From: Costertonia aggregata
Lineage (GTDB): Bacteria > Bacteroidota > Bacteroidia > Flavobacteriales > Flavobacteriaceae
Reading direction: 5' to 3'
Length of the DNA: 64,000 nucleotides
Assembly (NCBI RefSeq): GCF_013402795.1
Contig: NZ_CP058595.1
Coordinates: 593,501 to 657,500, forward strand
In this document: positions 15,386-23,424 of the stretch, piece after piece
How positions within the stretch are numbered: the stretch's first letter is position 1
Layout: each line of letters opens with the position of its first letter
Notes under the pieces: model-generated
What the model was told of the DNA's origin: nothing
Seen by the model: the letters and a program-made list of their open reading frames with translations, nothing else
Database searches by the model: none
Program-made: the position numbers and the translations under genes

Positions 15386-16120
15386 ATGAAAAGAAGATCT
15401 TTTATCAAAATTGGCGGTTATTCCGGTTTGGCCTTGGGCATAGTACCACAATGGGCTTTCAACATCCAAGAAGAAGAATATTCGATCTTGGAACTCATGG
15501 GAAAAGCCGATATAGAACTGTTCGGTAAAGGTATCAATCTAAGAAAAGAGGCGCATGACGCTTTTCTTAAAATGAAGAGAGCCGCATATAGCGATGGTAT
15601 CGACATCAAAATGATATCAAGCTACCGTAGCTTTGAACGGCAAATGGCCATTTGGGAAAGAAAATACATAACCTATACCGATGATGGCATGCAGCCTTTG
15701 GATGCCATCGATAAAATTATAGAGTACAGTACCGTTCCCGGTACCAGCAGGCATCATTGGGGAACGGATATTGATATTGTGGACGGGTATAGAAAAGTAG
15801 AGGGCGATGTACTTGTGCCCGAAAAATTTGGGGCAGGCGGTCCGTACGAACTTTTTAAGACCTGGATGGACGAGAATTCGACCGAATTCGGATATCATTT
15901 GGTATACACTAACGAGCCTAAAAGAAAAGGCTTCAAATATGAGCCTTGGCATTACAGTTACGCCCCATTATCGGTTCCTTTGCTTGACACGTTTAGAAGC
16001 AAGAACATAGCCATGGTCCTGCAAAAGGAAGAATTTGAAGGTACTGAACATTTCACTGCAGGTTTTTTACGTAACTATATCATAAACAATATTTTGGATA
16101 TAAATCCTGAGCTTTTATAA
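15386..16120 (+). CDS. M15-family peptidase (VanY-like D,D-carboxypeptidase) with Tat-type signal
   Basis: A 244-aa periplasmic zinc peptidase predicted to trim the D-Ala-D-Ala end of peptidoglycan stem peptides. Visible motifs: SSYRSFERQ (substrate region), SRHHWGTDID with zinc ligands H and D in the S-x-H-x2-G-x3-D pattern, and EPWHYSY with the catalytic Glu and third zinc ligand His. The N-terminus MKRRSFIKIGG matches the twin-arginine consensus (RR-x-F-[IL]-K), followed by a weakly hydrophobic stretch to about residue 27, so Tat export is likely; a TatA gene lies at 5962. It separates the two fibre cassettes and has its own 5' gap of 131 nt. Whether it belongs with them is unknown. Confidence 0.9.
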   Translation: MKRRSFIKIGGYSGLALGIVPQWAFNIQEEEYSILELMGKADIELFGKGINLRKEAHDAFLKMKRAAYSDGIDIKMISSYRSFERQMAIWERKYITYTDDGMQPLDAIDKIIEYSTVPGTSRHHWGTDIDIVDGYRKVEGDVLVPEKFGAGGPYELFKTWMDENSTEFGYHLVYTNEPKRKGFKYEPWHYSYAPLSVPLLDTFRSKNIAMVLQKEEFEGTEHFTAGFLRNYIINNILDINPELL

Positions 16121-16369
16121 AATATACGCTTCACATTAATTTGAAAACCTTCTTTTTTTTTGATGCGCTTTAAAGTTACTCTTCGTTGAAAACCCTAATT
16201 TTTGGTTAAACCGATTAGTGGTATTATCCATCAAATCGATGAAACCCTTTTTTTATCGATACCTGTGAACCATAGCTAATTTGACAACGTATTTTAAGTA
16301 ATATACAACATCATATGGCTATGCCCTTGGCTAGATGTTAATTTTGTAATAGAACTTAACTACAATGTC

Positions 16370-17821
16370 ATGGAACCCAAAAAAGCCACTGTACTCGTAT
16401 TTTTCATTCTCGCTCAATGGACTATTGCCCAAGTTAAGATTGGACAAAATCCAAACACGATTGATGCCGCCTCACTTATTGAACTTGAGAGCCCAAATAA
16501 GGCCCTGGTCCTTACCAGGTTGTCCAATGCCCAAATGGAAGCCATCACGCCCCTGAACGGTGCCTTGGTCTATAATACCGATACCAATTGCATACATTAC
16601 TTTAACGCCACACAATGGAACAGCCTGTGTAATGACACCGATTTTTCATTTACCGACAATGGTGATGACACCATTACGTTGACAGATGCGGACGGAAACA
16701 CCATAACATTCAACGGCGCCGAAGAAAGTATATCCACTTTGAACGACAACGGCGATGGTACGTTTACCTATACCGATGAAGCCGGTTCACAAACCGTAAT
16801 ACAGACCCAAAATTTGAGTACGAACGGAGAGGCGGGAAATATTAGTATAAATAACGGAAATACGATTGTACTCAATGTTAACGATGCAGATGCGGATACC
16901 GAAAATGAAATACAAAACCTTGAGTTTAATAGTGGAATCGTGAGCCTTACCCAAGACCCGGACAACACAATTATTGACTTATCGGCATACGATACCAATG
17001 CTGCAGATGATTTTTCTGGAAGTTACAATGACCTCGTAGACATACCTACGGATATTGCAGATGGTGACAATGACACTACCTATACGGCAGGGAACGGCCT
17101 TACGCTTACAGGAACCGAATTCACCGTCAATAATAGCGAGATTGCTCCCGATTGGACGAACATAACCCGTATTCCCACAAACTTGGATATAGATTCTACC
17201 GATGATTTCTCCGGAAGTTTTAATGATTTAAATGACGTACCTATCGATATCGCAGATGGTGACAACCAAAACTTGACCAATGTTTTGGCCAATGGCAATG
17301 ATGCGGGCAATTCAAAAATAACAAACTTGGCAGCACCTACCGATAATCAAGATGCTGCAACAAAAACATATGTAGATAATCTGCCTAGAGTGTTCATGGG
17401 AACTTTTAGGATTACCGCCACTGGTATCCAAAGTATTACGGGTATCCCGTTTAGACCATCCTCAGTTACGTTCACTGCCTATGCCAATGTTGATGATTTT
17501 GATTTAAATGCCGATAACGGTATACGCAACAATGATAGGGGCATAGCCAACGCCTTCGGAAACATGAAGGGCTTTGCCCAAGATAATGGTGGTAGCATAG
17601 CGGAACAAGTGATTTATATAGGCGGCAGCGGAAACTCTATTAACGATATCTCTAGATACGCCTCTAGCTCACACGCTATTGGTTTGCGATATTCTAATCA
17701 AAACGGGGATAATCTGGGGCTTACCACAGCTACGATAACCAGTTTTGACACTAATGGCTTTACATTGAACACAGATAATTTTACTGATGCGGTTATCGTA
17801 ATATTTGAGGCATATAGATAG
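16370..17821 (+). CDS. Fibre-like secreted protein A2, paralogue of A1
   Basis: A 483-aa protein that repeats the A1 plan at half the length. After the signal (1-20, ending TIAQ) comes the same block of about 75 residues: VKIGQNPNTIDAASLIELES ... PLNGALVYNTD ... CIHYFNATQW. Its shaft differs: NGDGTFTYTDEAG-type strands and two copies of DDFSGS-[YF]-NDL ... DIADGDN (nt 17006 and 17201). A DAATKTYVDNL motif like A1 then leads into a different C-terminal domain from about residue 345 (MGTFRITATG ... VIVIFEAYR). There is no T9SS domain. Gene B2 follows after 3 nt. Conserved base plus variable tip suggests a modular adhesive fibre; this is inference. Confidence 0.85.
   Translation: MEPKKATVLVFFILAQWTIAQVKIGQNPNTIDAASLIELESPNKALVLTRLSNAQMEAITPLNGALVYNTDTNCIHYFNATQWNSLCNDTDFSFTDNGDDTITLTDADGNTITFNGAEESISTLNDNGDGTFTYTDEAGSQTVIQTQNLSTNGEAGNISINNGNTIVLNVNDADADTENEIQNLEFNSGIVSLTQDPDNTIIDLSAYDTNAADDFSGSYNDLVDIPTDIADGDNDTTYTAGNGLTLTGTEFTVNNSEIAPDWTNITRIPTNLDIDSTDDFSGSFNDLNDVPIDIADGDNQNLTNVLANGNDAGNSKITNLAAPTDNQDAATKTYVDNLPRVFMGTFRITATGIQSITGIPFRPSSVTFTAYANVDDFDLNADNGIRNNDRGIANAFGNMKGFAQDNGGSIAEQVIYIGGSGNSINDISRYASSSHAIGLRYSNQNGDNLGLTTATITSFDTNGFTLNTDNFTDAVIVIFEAYR
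17006..17269 (+). repeat. Pair of short in-frame repeats in fibre gene A2
   Basis: Two copies of a roughly 69-bp unit begin at 17006 and 17201 (offset 195 bp, 65 codons). They encode DDFSGSYNDLVDIPTDIADG and DDFSGSFNDLNDVPIDIADG respectively. Confidence 0.8.
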
Positions 17822-17824
17822 GTC

Positions 17825-19009
17825 ATGAAAAACAATATAAACATAACACAAACCGTAATTTGTCTGCTAACCATGTTTTTAGGGCGTGGACAAGAAGATG
17901 TTGTGCACAACTATGGGAACATTCAAATACATGATACAGGCATAGTCGGTTTTCATAGTGATGTCACGAATGACGGTGCTTTTAACCAGAACTTGGGATT
18001 GGTTGGGTTTTACGGGGAAAACAAGTCGATTACGGTATCAGGTACGTCAAATCCCGTTTTTTATGATGTTGAGATTGAGACAGATGCCGATTTCTTTATA
18101 GACAACACCATGGGCATAAAAAACAACCTAAATTTAATAGCCGGAGATATCGTTACCTCTAGGACAGCATCCGAAGTAAACATCAATTTCATTGATACTG
18201 CTTTTTATACCGGTGACGGCAGTTTTACAAAAATCGATGGATATGCCGCAATAAGCGATAAAAGTGAATTCATTTTTCCCGTTGGTCAGAACAATAGAAT
18301 ACGACCGTTAGGCATTACATCCAACGGTATAAACGACTATGCAAAGTGTGGCTATTTTTACGAAGACCCAAATACTTCAAGTACTTTTGGTTTTTCGTTC
18401 AACACTAACACAACGGCAGATGCCCTGACCAGTGTAAGTAATTATGAGTTTTGGCATTTAGATGGCGCCATACCTTCAAAGGTTACATTAACTTGGGACG
18501 AAGAGAGTTTTGTTAGTTTATTTGCCGATTCTCTTTCGGAGATAAGGGTCGTAGGTTGGGACGTAGTCCAGAACCAATGGGTAGATCTGGGCAATACCGA
18601 TATTACAGGTGACTTGGAAAACGGAAAAGTTACCAGTGATACGTTTATACCGGATAATTACCAAATACTTTCATTGGCAGGGAGTACAACAGTTCTTGAG
18701 CCTACAGGTGTAATAGATCTGGACAACTACTTTTTGACCCCGAACGGAGATGGCAAAAACGACTTTTTAGTTATCGATGGGCTAGAGAACTCCCCCAACA
18801 ACACCTTGCAAATATTCAACAGATTTGGGACTTTGGTATATATACAGAAAAATTATGACAATAGTTTCACTGGGCTATCCAATGTTTCGGGAGTTATCAA
18901 AAGAAACAAAGGTCTACCTTCCGGGGTATATTTCTATATCATTACGTTGAACGATCTGGCAATAAAGCATCAGGGGTATTTATACCTTTCGACCTATCAA
19001 GAAAACTAG
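17825..19009 (+). CDS. Secreted protein B2 with T9SS type B sorting domain, paralogue of B1
   Basis: A 394-aa homologue of B1. Matching landmarks include GNIQIHDTGIVGFHSDVTND against GNLRIHENGQLGFHTNLIND, NQNLGLVGFYG, FYDVEIETDA, FIFPVGQ and the pre-sorting FIPDNYQILSLAG. The C-terminal domain starts at about residue 301 (NYFLTPNGDGKNDFLVIDGL) with LQIFNRFG and GLPSGVYFYIITL, so type IX secretion of type B is expected. The signal peptide is residues 1-23. It begins 3 nt after the fibre gene A2. No PorP/SprF-like partner, which often accompanies type B cargo, is adjacent. Confidence 0.88.
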   Translation: MKNNINITQTVICLLTMFLGRGQEDVVHNYGNIQIHDTGIVGFHSDVTNDGAFNQNLGLVGFYGENKSITVSGTSNPVFYDVEIETDADFFIDNTMGIKNNLNLIAGDIVTSRTASEVNINFIDTAFYTGDGSFTKIDGYAAISDKSEFIFPVGQNNRIRPLGITSNGINDYAKCGYFYEDPNTSSTFGFSFNTNTTADALTSVSNYEFWHLDGAIPSKVTLTWDEESFVSLFADSLSEIRVVGWDVVQNQWVDLGNTDITGDLENGKVTSDTFIPDNYQILSLAGSTTVLEPTGVIDLDNYFLTPNGDGKNDFLVIDGLENSPNNTLQIFNRFGTLVYIQKNYDNSFTGLSNVSGVIKRNKGLPSGVYFYIITLNDLAIKHQGYLYLSTYQEN

Positions 19010-19218
19010 CAGATCAAACAATTCGTTTATACAGCATCTTGGGTCAGCCAGGAATTCAGGCTCATGTAAACTTTATAACCACAAAGAAGAAAATCCCTTG
19101 AATTGATATTCCCTTTTGCCGACTATTTCAAAAAAACCAACAAATCAATTTTGGGTATAAACCGGGAACTTTTATAACACTTTTTGTACATTGTAGCTAT
19201 AAACACTACACAAGCGAC

Positions 19219-19989
19219 ATGAGAAGAGGAAGTTGGAAAATAAGAATATTCATAGGCTTGGCGATTGTTGCCTTCGCCTTTGTTCAAAAATGTAGCAATA
19301 CCGAGGAGAACCCCTACACGGGCAGATCACAACATATAAACATGTCTACCGACCAAGAAATAGCCATTGGGCTGCAAAGTGTTCCTGAAATGGCACAACA
19401 GCACGGCGGTCTTTACCCAGATGAACGTTTACAAGCCTTTGTTGACAATGTGGGCAATAAGCTGGTTCAGAACAGTATTGCTCGTGAAACGCCGTATCAG
19501 TTTGATTTTCACTTGTTGGCCGATGATCGTACCATTAATGCTTTTGCATTACCGGGCGGGCAATGTTTTATAACGTATGCACTATTTTCTCAACTCAACG
19601 AAGAGCAATTGGCAGGTGTTCTGGGCCATGAGATAGGCCATGTTATAGGAAGACATTCGGCAGAAAGAATAGCGGATAGCAATTTTTGGCGTACGGCCAC
19701 TATGGGTGCCACTGTTGGTGCGGGTGACATTGGCAATGTTGTGGGCGGTATAGGACAAAATACGCTCTTGAAGAATGGTCGTGGGGACGAACTGGAAAGT
19801 GACGACCTAGGGGTACTGTTTATGATTCAATCCGGTTATGACCCCTATGAGATGATCAAAGTAATGGAAATTTTAAAAGCGGCTGCTGGCCCCAATCGCG
19901 TTCCAGAATTTCAGAGTACGCACCCAGACCCAGAAAATAGGATTGAAAAAATTAAAGAATCCATTAAAAAGTACAAAGGTCAGGGTTAA
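19219..19989 (+). CDS. M48-family membrane metalloprotease (LoiP/YggG-like)
   Basis: A 256-aa envelope protease with one N-terminal hydrophobic segment (residues 9-23); C25 follows it, but VQKC is a poor lipobox, so a membrane anchor or lipoprotein are both possible. The zinc site is H137-E-I-G-H141 in VLGHEIGHVIGRHSAER, and RGDELESDD (E191) supplies the likely third ligand. The AFALPGGQ segment at about residues 108-115 is typical of M48 proteins from bacteria. Such enzymes usually act in envelope quality control. It is monocistronic, with 208 nt of featureless sequence ahead of it. Confidence 0.92.
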   Translation: MRRGSWKIRIFIGLAIVAFAFVQKCSNTEENPYTGRSQHINMSTDQEIAIGLQSVPEMAQQHGGLYPDERLQAFVDNVGNKLVQNSIARETPYQFDFHLLADDRTINAFALPGGQCFITYALFSQLNEEQLAGVLGHEIGHVIGRHSAERIADSNFWRTATMGATVGAGDIGNVVGGIGQNTLLKNGRGDELESDDLGVLFMIQSGYDPYEMIKVMEILKAAAGPNRVPEFQSTHPDPENRIEKIKESIKKYKGQG

Positions 19990-20044
19990 ACGTTTATTTT
20001 TACCGATGAACGTTAAAACACAACAAAGACCCTATCGTTTTTTG

Positions 20045-20052
20045 TATATTTG
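20045..20052 (+). promoter_or_regulatory. Putative promoter of the 55-aa membrane protein gene
   Basis: TATATTTG matches TAnnTTTG exactly, 91 nt before the ATG at 20144, which would leave a long leader. Confidence 0.4.
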
Positions 20053-20143
20053 AAAATCCCAGATTGCATTTTACCTTATAATTTGACCCTTATAGCTTTG
20101 ATTTAATGAATTGTGTTAAATTTTAGCACACAAATGGGACTAT

Positions 20144-20311
20144 ATGGGAACACTATTGCATTTTAAGAACATCTATTTGGCTGCATTCGAGAACTGCAAG
20201 CCGGAGTTGGCTGTTATTTTACTTAAAATTTATTCTTTTTTCTGTGTAGCTATGTTAGCTATGGCAATGTATGCATTTGCATATAGGGCTTTTACAGGAT
20301 TTAGATTTTAA
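20144..20311 (+). CDS. Small single-span membrane protein, 55 aa (possibly DUF6747)
   Basis: A short gene with ATG at 20144 and TAA at 20309. The protein begins MGTLLHFKNIYLAAFENC, has one membrane helix (about residues 22-46) and ends AYRAFTGFRF. The pattern of an amphipathic N-terminus, one hydrophobic span and a terminal YR-x3-GF fits a family of small flavobacterial proteins I recall as DUF6747; this name is from memory. It has a promoter-like element upstream and a bidirectional terminator 70 nt downstream, which supports a real gene. Function is unknown. Confidence 0.65.
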   Translation: MGTLLHFKNIYLAAFENCKPELAVILLKIYSFFCVAMLAMAMYAFAYRAFTGFRF

Positions 20312-20380
20312 GTTATAAGCTACCGATCATTCTTTTACGAGAACACTATGTCGTAGTCGAAAATTCATGGCATAAAAAAA

Positions 20381-20404
20381 GCCCATCCATTAAAATGGAT
20401 GGGC
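20381..20404. terminator. Bidirectional intrinsic terminator
   Basis: A 10-bp perfect stem (GCCCATCCAT / ATGGATGGGC) with a TAAA loop, preceded by seven A and followed by five T. It separates the small membrane protein gene (plus) from the convergent ankyrin gene (minus). Confidence 0.9.
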
Positions 20405-20430
20405 TTTTTGTCAATTAAACAATGAATTTC

Positions 20431-20820
20431 TTAGGATTTACTTTGCATTTCCAAAATGGATAGAGCGTCTTCAGCTCCAGAAATTTTAGCATGTTTTTTG
20501 GCAGTGTAGCCCTTATCGCATTTAATTTTGGTATCTGCCCCATTTTCAATGAGCAATTCGAGGATTTCAGCCTTATTGTAACGTGCCGCGAAAATGGCCG
20601 GGGTCATCCCCAATGATTTTTTGTTAACATCCTCGCCAAGTTCAATTAGTTTTTTGACCGTTTCGATATCTCCTTTCATAATTGCCTTACAAAAGGAACT
20701 AATATCTACCTTGGAAGTAATAGAGGTTTCAAAATCAGTGTTGTTCGTTGCAGATTCAGCGTAAACGCCAGTGGCTGTTAGCATAAATGCACCAGCCAGT
20801 ACTAAAATTGTTTTTTTCAT
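20431..20820 (-). CDS. Secreted ankyrin-repeat protein
   Basis: A 129-aa protein with a Sec signal (residues 1-22, ending GVYA-E) and about three ankyrin repeats: ISSFCKAIMKGDIETVKKLI, then GEDVNKKSLGMTPAIFAARY with NKAEILELLIENGAD, and KCDKGYTAKKHAKISGAEDAL. Ankyrin repeats mediate protein binding, here presumably in the periplasm. Similar small secreted ankyrin proteins are common in flavobacteria, but I know of no assigned role. It diverges from gpmI across a 227-nt region and ends at a strong bidirectional terminator. Confidence 0.87.
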   Translation of the reverse strand: MKKTILVLAGAFMLTATGVYAESATNNTDFETSITSKVDISSFCKAIMKGDIETVKKLIELGEDVNKKSLGMTPAIFAARYNKAEILELLIENGADTKIKCDKGYTAKKHAKISGAEDALSILEMQSKS

Positions 20821-20878
20821 GATGAATGATTTAATTGATGAATAATTAATTTATATAAAGATAGACTGTTGTTCTAGC

Positions 20879-20887
20879 CAAATGTTA
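20879..20887 (-). promoter_or_regulatory. Possible variant promoter element of the ankyrin gene
   Basis: Minus-strand TAACATTTG resembles TAnnTTTG with one extra base in the spacer. The same nonamer lies upstream of rpoD (56839-56847). It may be chance. Confidence 0.25.
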
Positions 20888-21020
20888 CACGATTAACAGT
20901 TAAATAACCGAATTTTAACATTTTCTCATTCAAAACAACCTTTAGTTAACGATTTCTTAGGGTTGGGTGCTATTTCTAAAAAACAGCATCAACTGAGTGG
21001 CAATAATTCATTGATCATAG

Positions 21021-21028
21021 TATTTTTG
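21021..21028 (+). promoter_or_regulatory. Putative gpmI promoter -7 element
   Basis: TATTTTTG, a perfect TAnnTTTG match, 19 nt before the gpmI start. Confidence 0.5.
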
Positions 21029-21047
21029 ATACTTCAATTCGAAGAAA

Positions 21048-22565
21048 ATGGATAAAAAAGTAATATTGATGATTTTGGACGGCTGGGGCAAATCTCCGGA
21101 TGCCAAAGTTTCTGCGATAGCCAATGCAAAAACGCCCTTTATAGATTCCCTTTACACAAAATACCCCAACGCAAACCTCTTGACCGATGGCATGAACGTA
21201 GGCCTACCCGAAGGTCAAATGGGCAACAGTGAAGTGGGACATATGAATTTGGGCGCTGGTAGAATCGTTTATCAAGATTTGGCCAAAATCAACTTGGCCA
21301 TACAAGAGAACACCTTAAAAGATGAAAAAGTATTGAAAGATGCCTTTTTATATGCCAAGGAAAACAACAAATCGGTCCATTTTTTGGGATTATTGAGCAA
21401 CGGTGGGGTTCATAGCCATATAGATCATATAAAAGGGCTTATTGCAGCAGGTAACGATTATGGTCTAAACAAAATGTTCGTTCATGCCTTTACCGATGGT
21501 AGGGATGTTGACCCAAAAAGTGGTAAGGGGTTCTTAAAAGACTTGGTATCATTTTGTTCAAACAAGAACGCCAAATTGGCTTCGGTCGTGGGAAGATATT
21601 TTGCGATGGATAGGGACAAGCGTTGGGAACGGGTAAAAATAGCCTATGATGCCATTGTCAATGCAGAAGGGGAAAAATCAACCGATATTGAAAAAAGTAT
21701 TCAAAAAAGTTACGATGTCAATATAACCGATGAATTTATAAAACCCATCGTAATGATTGATGAGATGGGAAATCCCGTAGCAAAAATTCAAGAGGACGAT
21801 GTAATTGTCTTTTTTAATTTTAGAACTGATAGGGGGCGGGAGCTTACCCAAGTTCTAAGTCAAGAAGATATGCACGAGCAGAACATGCTCAAACTAAATC
21901 TGTATTATGTTACCATGACCAATTATGACGATTCTTTCAACAACATTCATGTGGTTTATGATAAAGATAACATAAAAGATACTTTAGGAGAGGTCTTGGC
22001 CAAGGCGGGGAAAAAGCAAATACGTATTGCGGAGACCGAAAAATATCCACATGTAACCTTTTTCTTTAATGGTGGTAGAGAAGTTCCTTTTGACGGGGAA
22101 AAACGCTTACTTTGCCCGTCGCCCAAAGTAGCTACTTACGATTTACAACCGGAAATGAGTGCATACGACATACGCGATTGCATTATTCCCGAGCTTCAAA
22201 AAGGGGAAGCGGATTTTGTATGCCTCAATTTTGCAAATCCTGATATGGTTGGCCATACGGGCGATATGAATGCGGCAATAAAAGCATGTGAAGTCGTTGA
22301 TGAATGTGCCAAGGCCGTAGTGACCGCTGGGCTTGAAAATGGATATTCAACTATCATAATTGCCGATCACGGCAACTGTGATACGATGATAAACCCAGAT
22401 GGGTCACCAAACACAGCACATACAACGAATCCGGTACCTTTGATTCTTGTAGACAATGATATCAAAGAAATAAATGACGGTGTTTTGGGCGATATTGCCC
22501 CGACCCTGTTAAAAATGATAGGCGTGCCCCAACCCAAACTAATGACCCAAAAGTCTTTGGTCTAA
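21048..22565 (+). CDS. gpmI: 2,3-bisphosphoglycerate-independent phosphoglycerate mutase
   Basis: Glycolytic enzyme that interconverts 3- and 2-phosphoglycerate in the cytoplasm using two Mn2+ and a phosphoserine intermediate. At 505 aa it is full length. The metal-binding start LMILDGWG (D11) and the catalytic serine S61 in GQMGNSEVGHMNLGAGR are present, as are the C-terminal metal motifs NPDMVGHTG and ADHGNCD, and NTAHTTNPVP. It has its own promoter-like element and is followed at 52 nt by an unrelated secreted protein. Confidence 0.97.
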   Translation: MDKKVILMILDGWGKSPDAKVSAIANAKTPFIDSLYTKYPNANLLTDGMNVGLPEGQMGNSEVGHMNLGAGRIVYQDLAKINLAIQENTLKDEKVLKDAFLYAKENNKSVHFLGLLSNGGVHSHIDHIKGLIAAGNDYGLNKMFVHAFTDGRDVDPKSGKGFLKDLVSFCSNKNAKLASVVGRYFAMDRDKRWERVKIAYDAIVNAEGEKSTDIEKSIQKSYDVNITDEFIKPIVMIDEMGNPVAKIQEDDVIVFFNFRTDRGRELTQVLSQEDMHEQNMLKLNLYYVTMTNYDDSFNNIHVVYDKDNIKDTLGEVLAKAGKKQIRIAETEKYPHVTFFFNGGREVPFDGEKRLLCPSPKVATYDLQPEMSAYDIRDCIIPELQKGEADFVCLNFANPDMVGHTGDMNAAIKACEVVDECAKAVVTAGLENGYSTIIIADHGNCDTMINPDGSPNTAHTTNPVPLILVDNDIKEINDGVLGDIAPTLLKMIGVPQPKLMTQKSLV

Positions 22566-22617
22566 AATTATACTATCCCAACAGTACTGACGTTACCTTA
22601 ACAAAATAATTCATTTG

Positions 22618-23367
22618 ATGAAAAAGATTGTTTATAGCTTGATTATGGTACTATTTTTTCAAGCTCAAAGTTGGGCACAAACCTGTGCGGTAAAACAAAT
22701 GGTTCAAGAAGAATTTAATGAAGAGGGTGAGTCTATTGAAAAAAAGACCTATACACTTTACTATAATCAAGAAAATGTTCTTGAGGAAGTCCAGATTCAA
22801 ACTGAAGAGGAGGATTTGAATACATTAAAATTTGAAAAAATAGGTTCTGATACAAAAATCACATGGTTTTTAGATGGGGAATATGACCGTCATTTTCTTG
22901 TCACAAATGCCAGTATTCTGGTATTTGATGGTCAGGACCAAAATAGTTTTGATGTTGATTATGCCGATGAGTACTTACTGACTTTTGAAAACAATCTCTT
23001 GACAAAAATAGACGACAATAGGGTTTTTTATTGGGAACTGGGTAATGTCATAAAGTCTGAATCTATAGGAAAAAAAGGGAAATCGGTCACAACGTATTCT
23101 TATATCAACGCCCCAAACCCTTTTCTAAGCCTTCATAAATTGGGAGCCATAGATGTATTGGCAAATAGTGATTTTATACCCTATATATATACACTTTCCA
23201 GCCAGGTTATCAACTCCGAAGAAAGTGTTCGTATTCGCAATGGGGAAATGACTTCAAACCCGGGCAAGGACCACAAATACAGTCATAAAGTAAATCAAGA
23301 TGGTTGTGTTATAGAGTTTACCGAGCATGCACCCTATCACAAATTAATGTATACATTCAAGTATTGA
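22618..23367 (+). CDS. Secreted hypothetical protein
   Basis: A 249-aa protein with a Sec signal (residues 1-20, ending SWA-Q) and a mature part rich in beta strands and acidic residues. I do not recognise a family. Segments such as YNQENVLEEVQIQ, LLTKIDDNRVFYWELGNVI and VTTYSYINAPNP look like the repeated strand pairs of RHS-like or DUF4595-type periplasmic proteins, but this is only an impression. A TTG directly in front (22615) is also in frame; ATG at 22618 is preferred. It follows gpmI by 52 nt and may be read through from it. Confidence 0.75.
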   Translation: MKKIVYSLIMVLFFQAQSWAQTCAVKQMVQEEFNEEGESIEKKTYTLYYNQENVLEEVQIQTEEEDLNTLKFEKIGSDTKITWFLDGEYDRHFLVTNASILVFDGQDQNSFDVDYADEYLLTFENNLLTKIDDNRVFYWELGNVIKSESIGKKGKSVTTYSYINAPNPFLSLHKLGAIDVLANSDFIPYIYTLSSQVINSEESVRIRNGEMTSNPGKDHKYSHKVNQDGCVIEFTEHAPYHKLMYTFKY

Positions 23368-23411
23368 AAATACACACCATTCTTCATATTACTATTTAAA
23401 ACATTTCCACT

Positions 23412-23419
23412 TATCTTTG
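23412..23419 (+). promoter_or_regulatory. Putative map promoter, leaderless position
   Basis: TATCTTTG, a perfect TAnnTTTG match, ends only 5 nt before the map ATG at 23425. Transcription starting 5-7 nt past the element would begin at the start codon. Confidence 0.55.
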
Positions 23420-23424
23420 CTACC

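Noticed and set aside
14091-19009. Prophage remnant, suggested by tail-fibre-like sequences
   Set aside because: No capsid, terminase, integrase, lysis or attachment-site features are near; the fibre genes have bacterial signal peptides and are paired with T9SS cargo genes.
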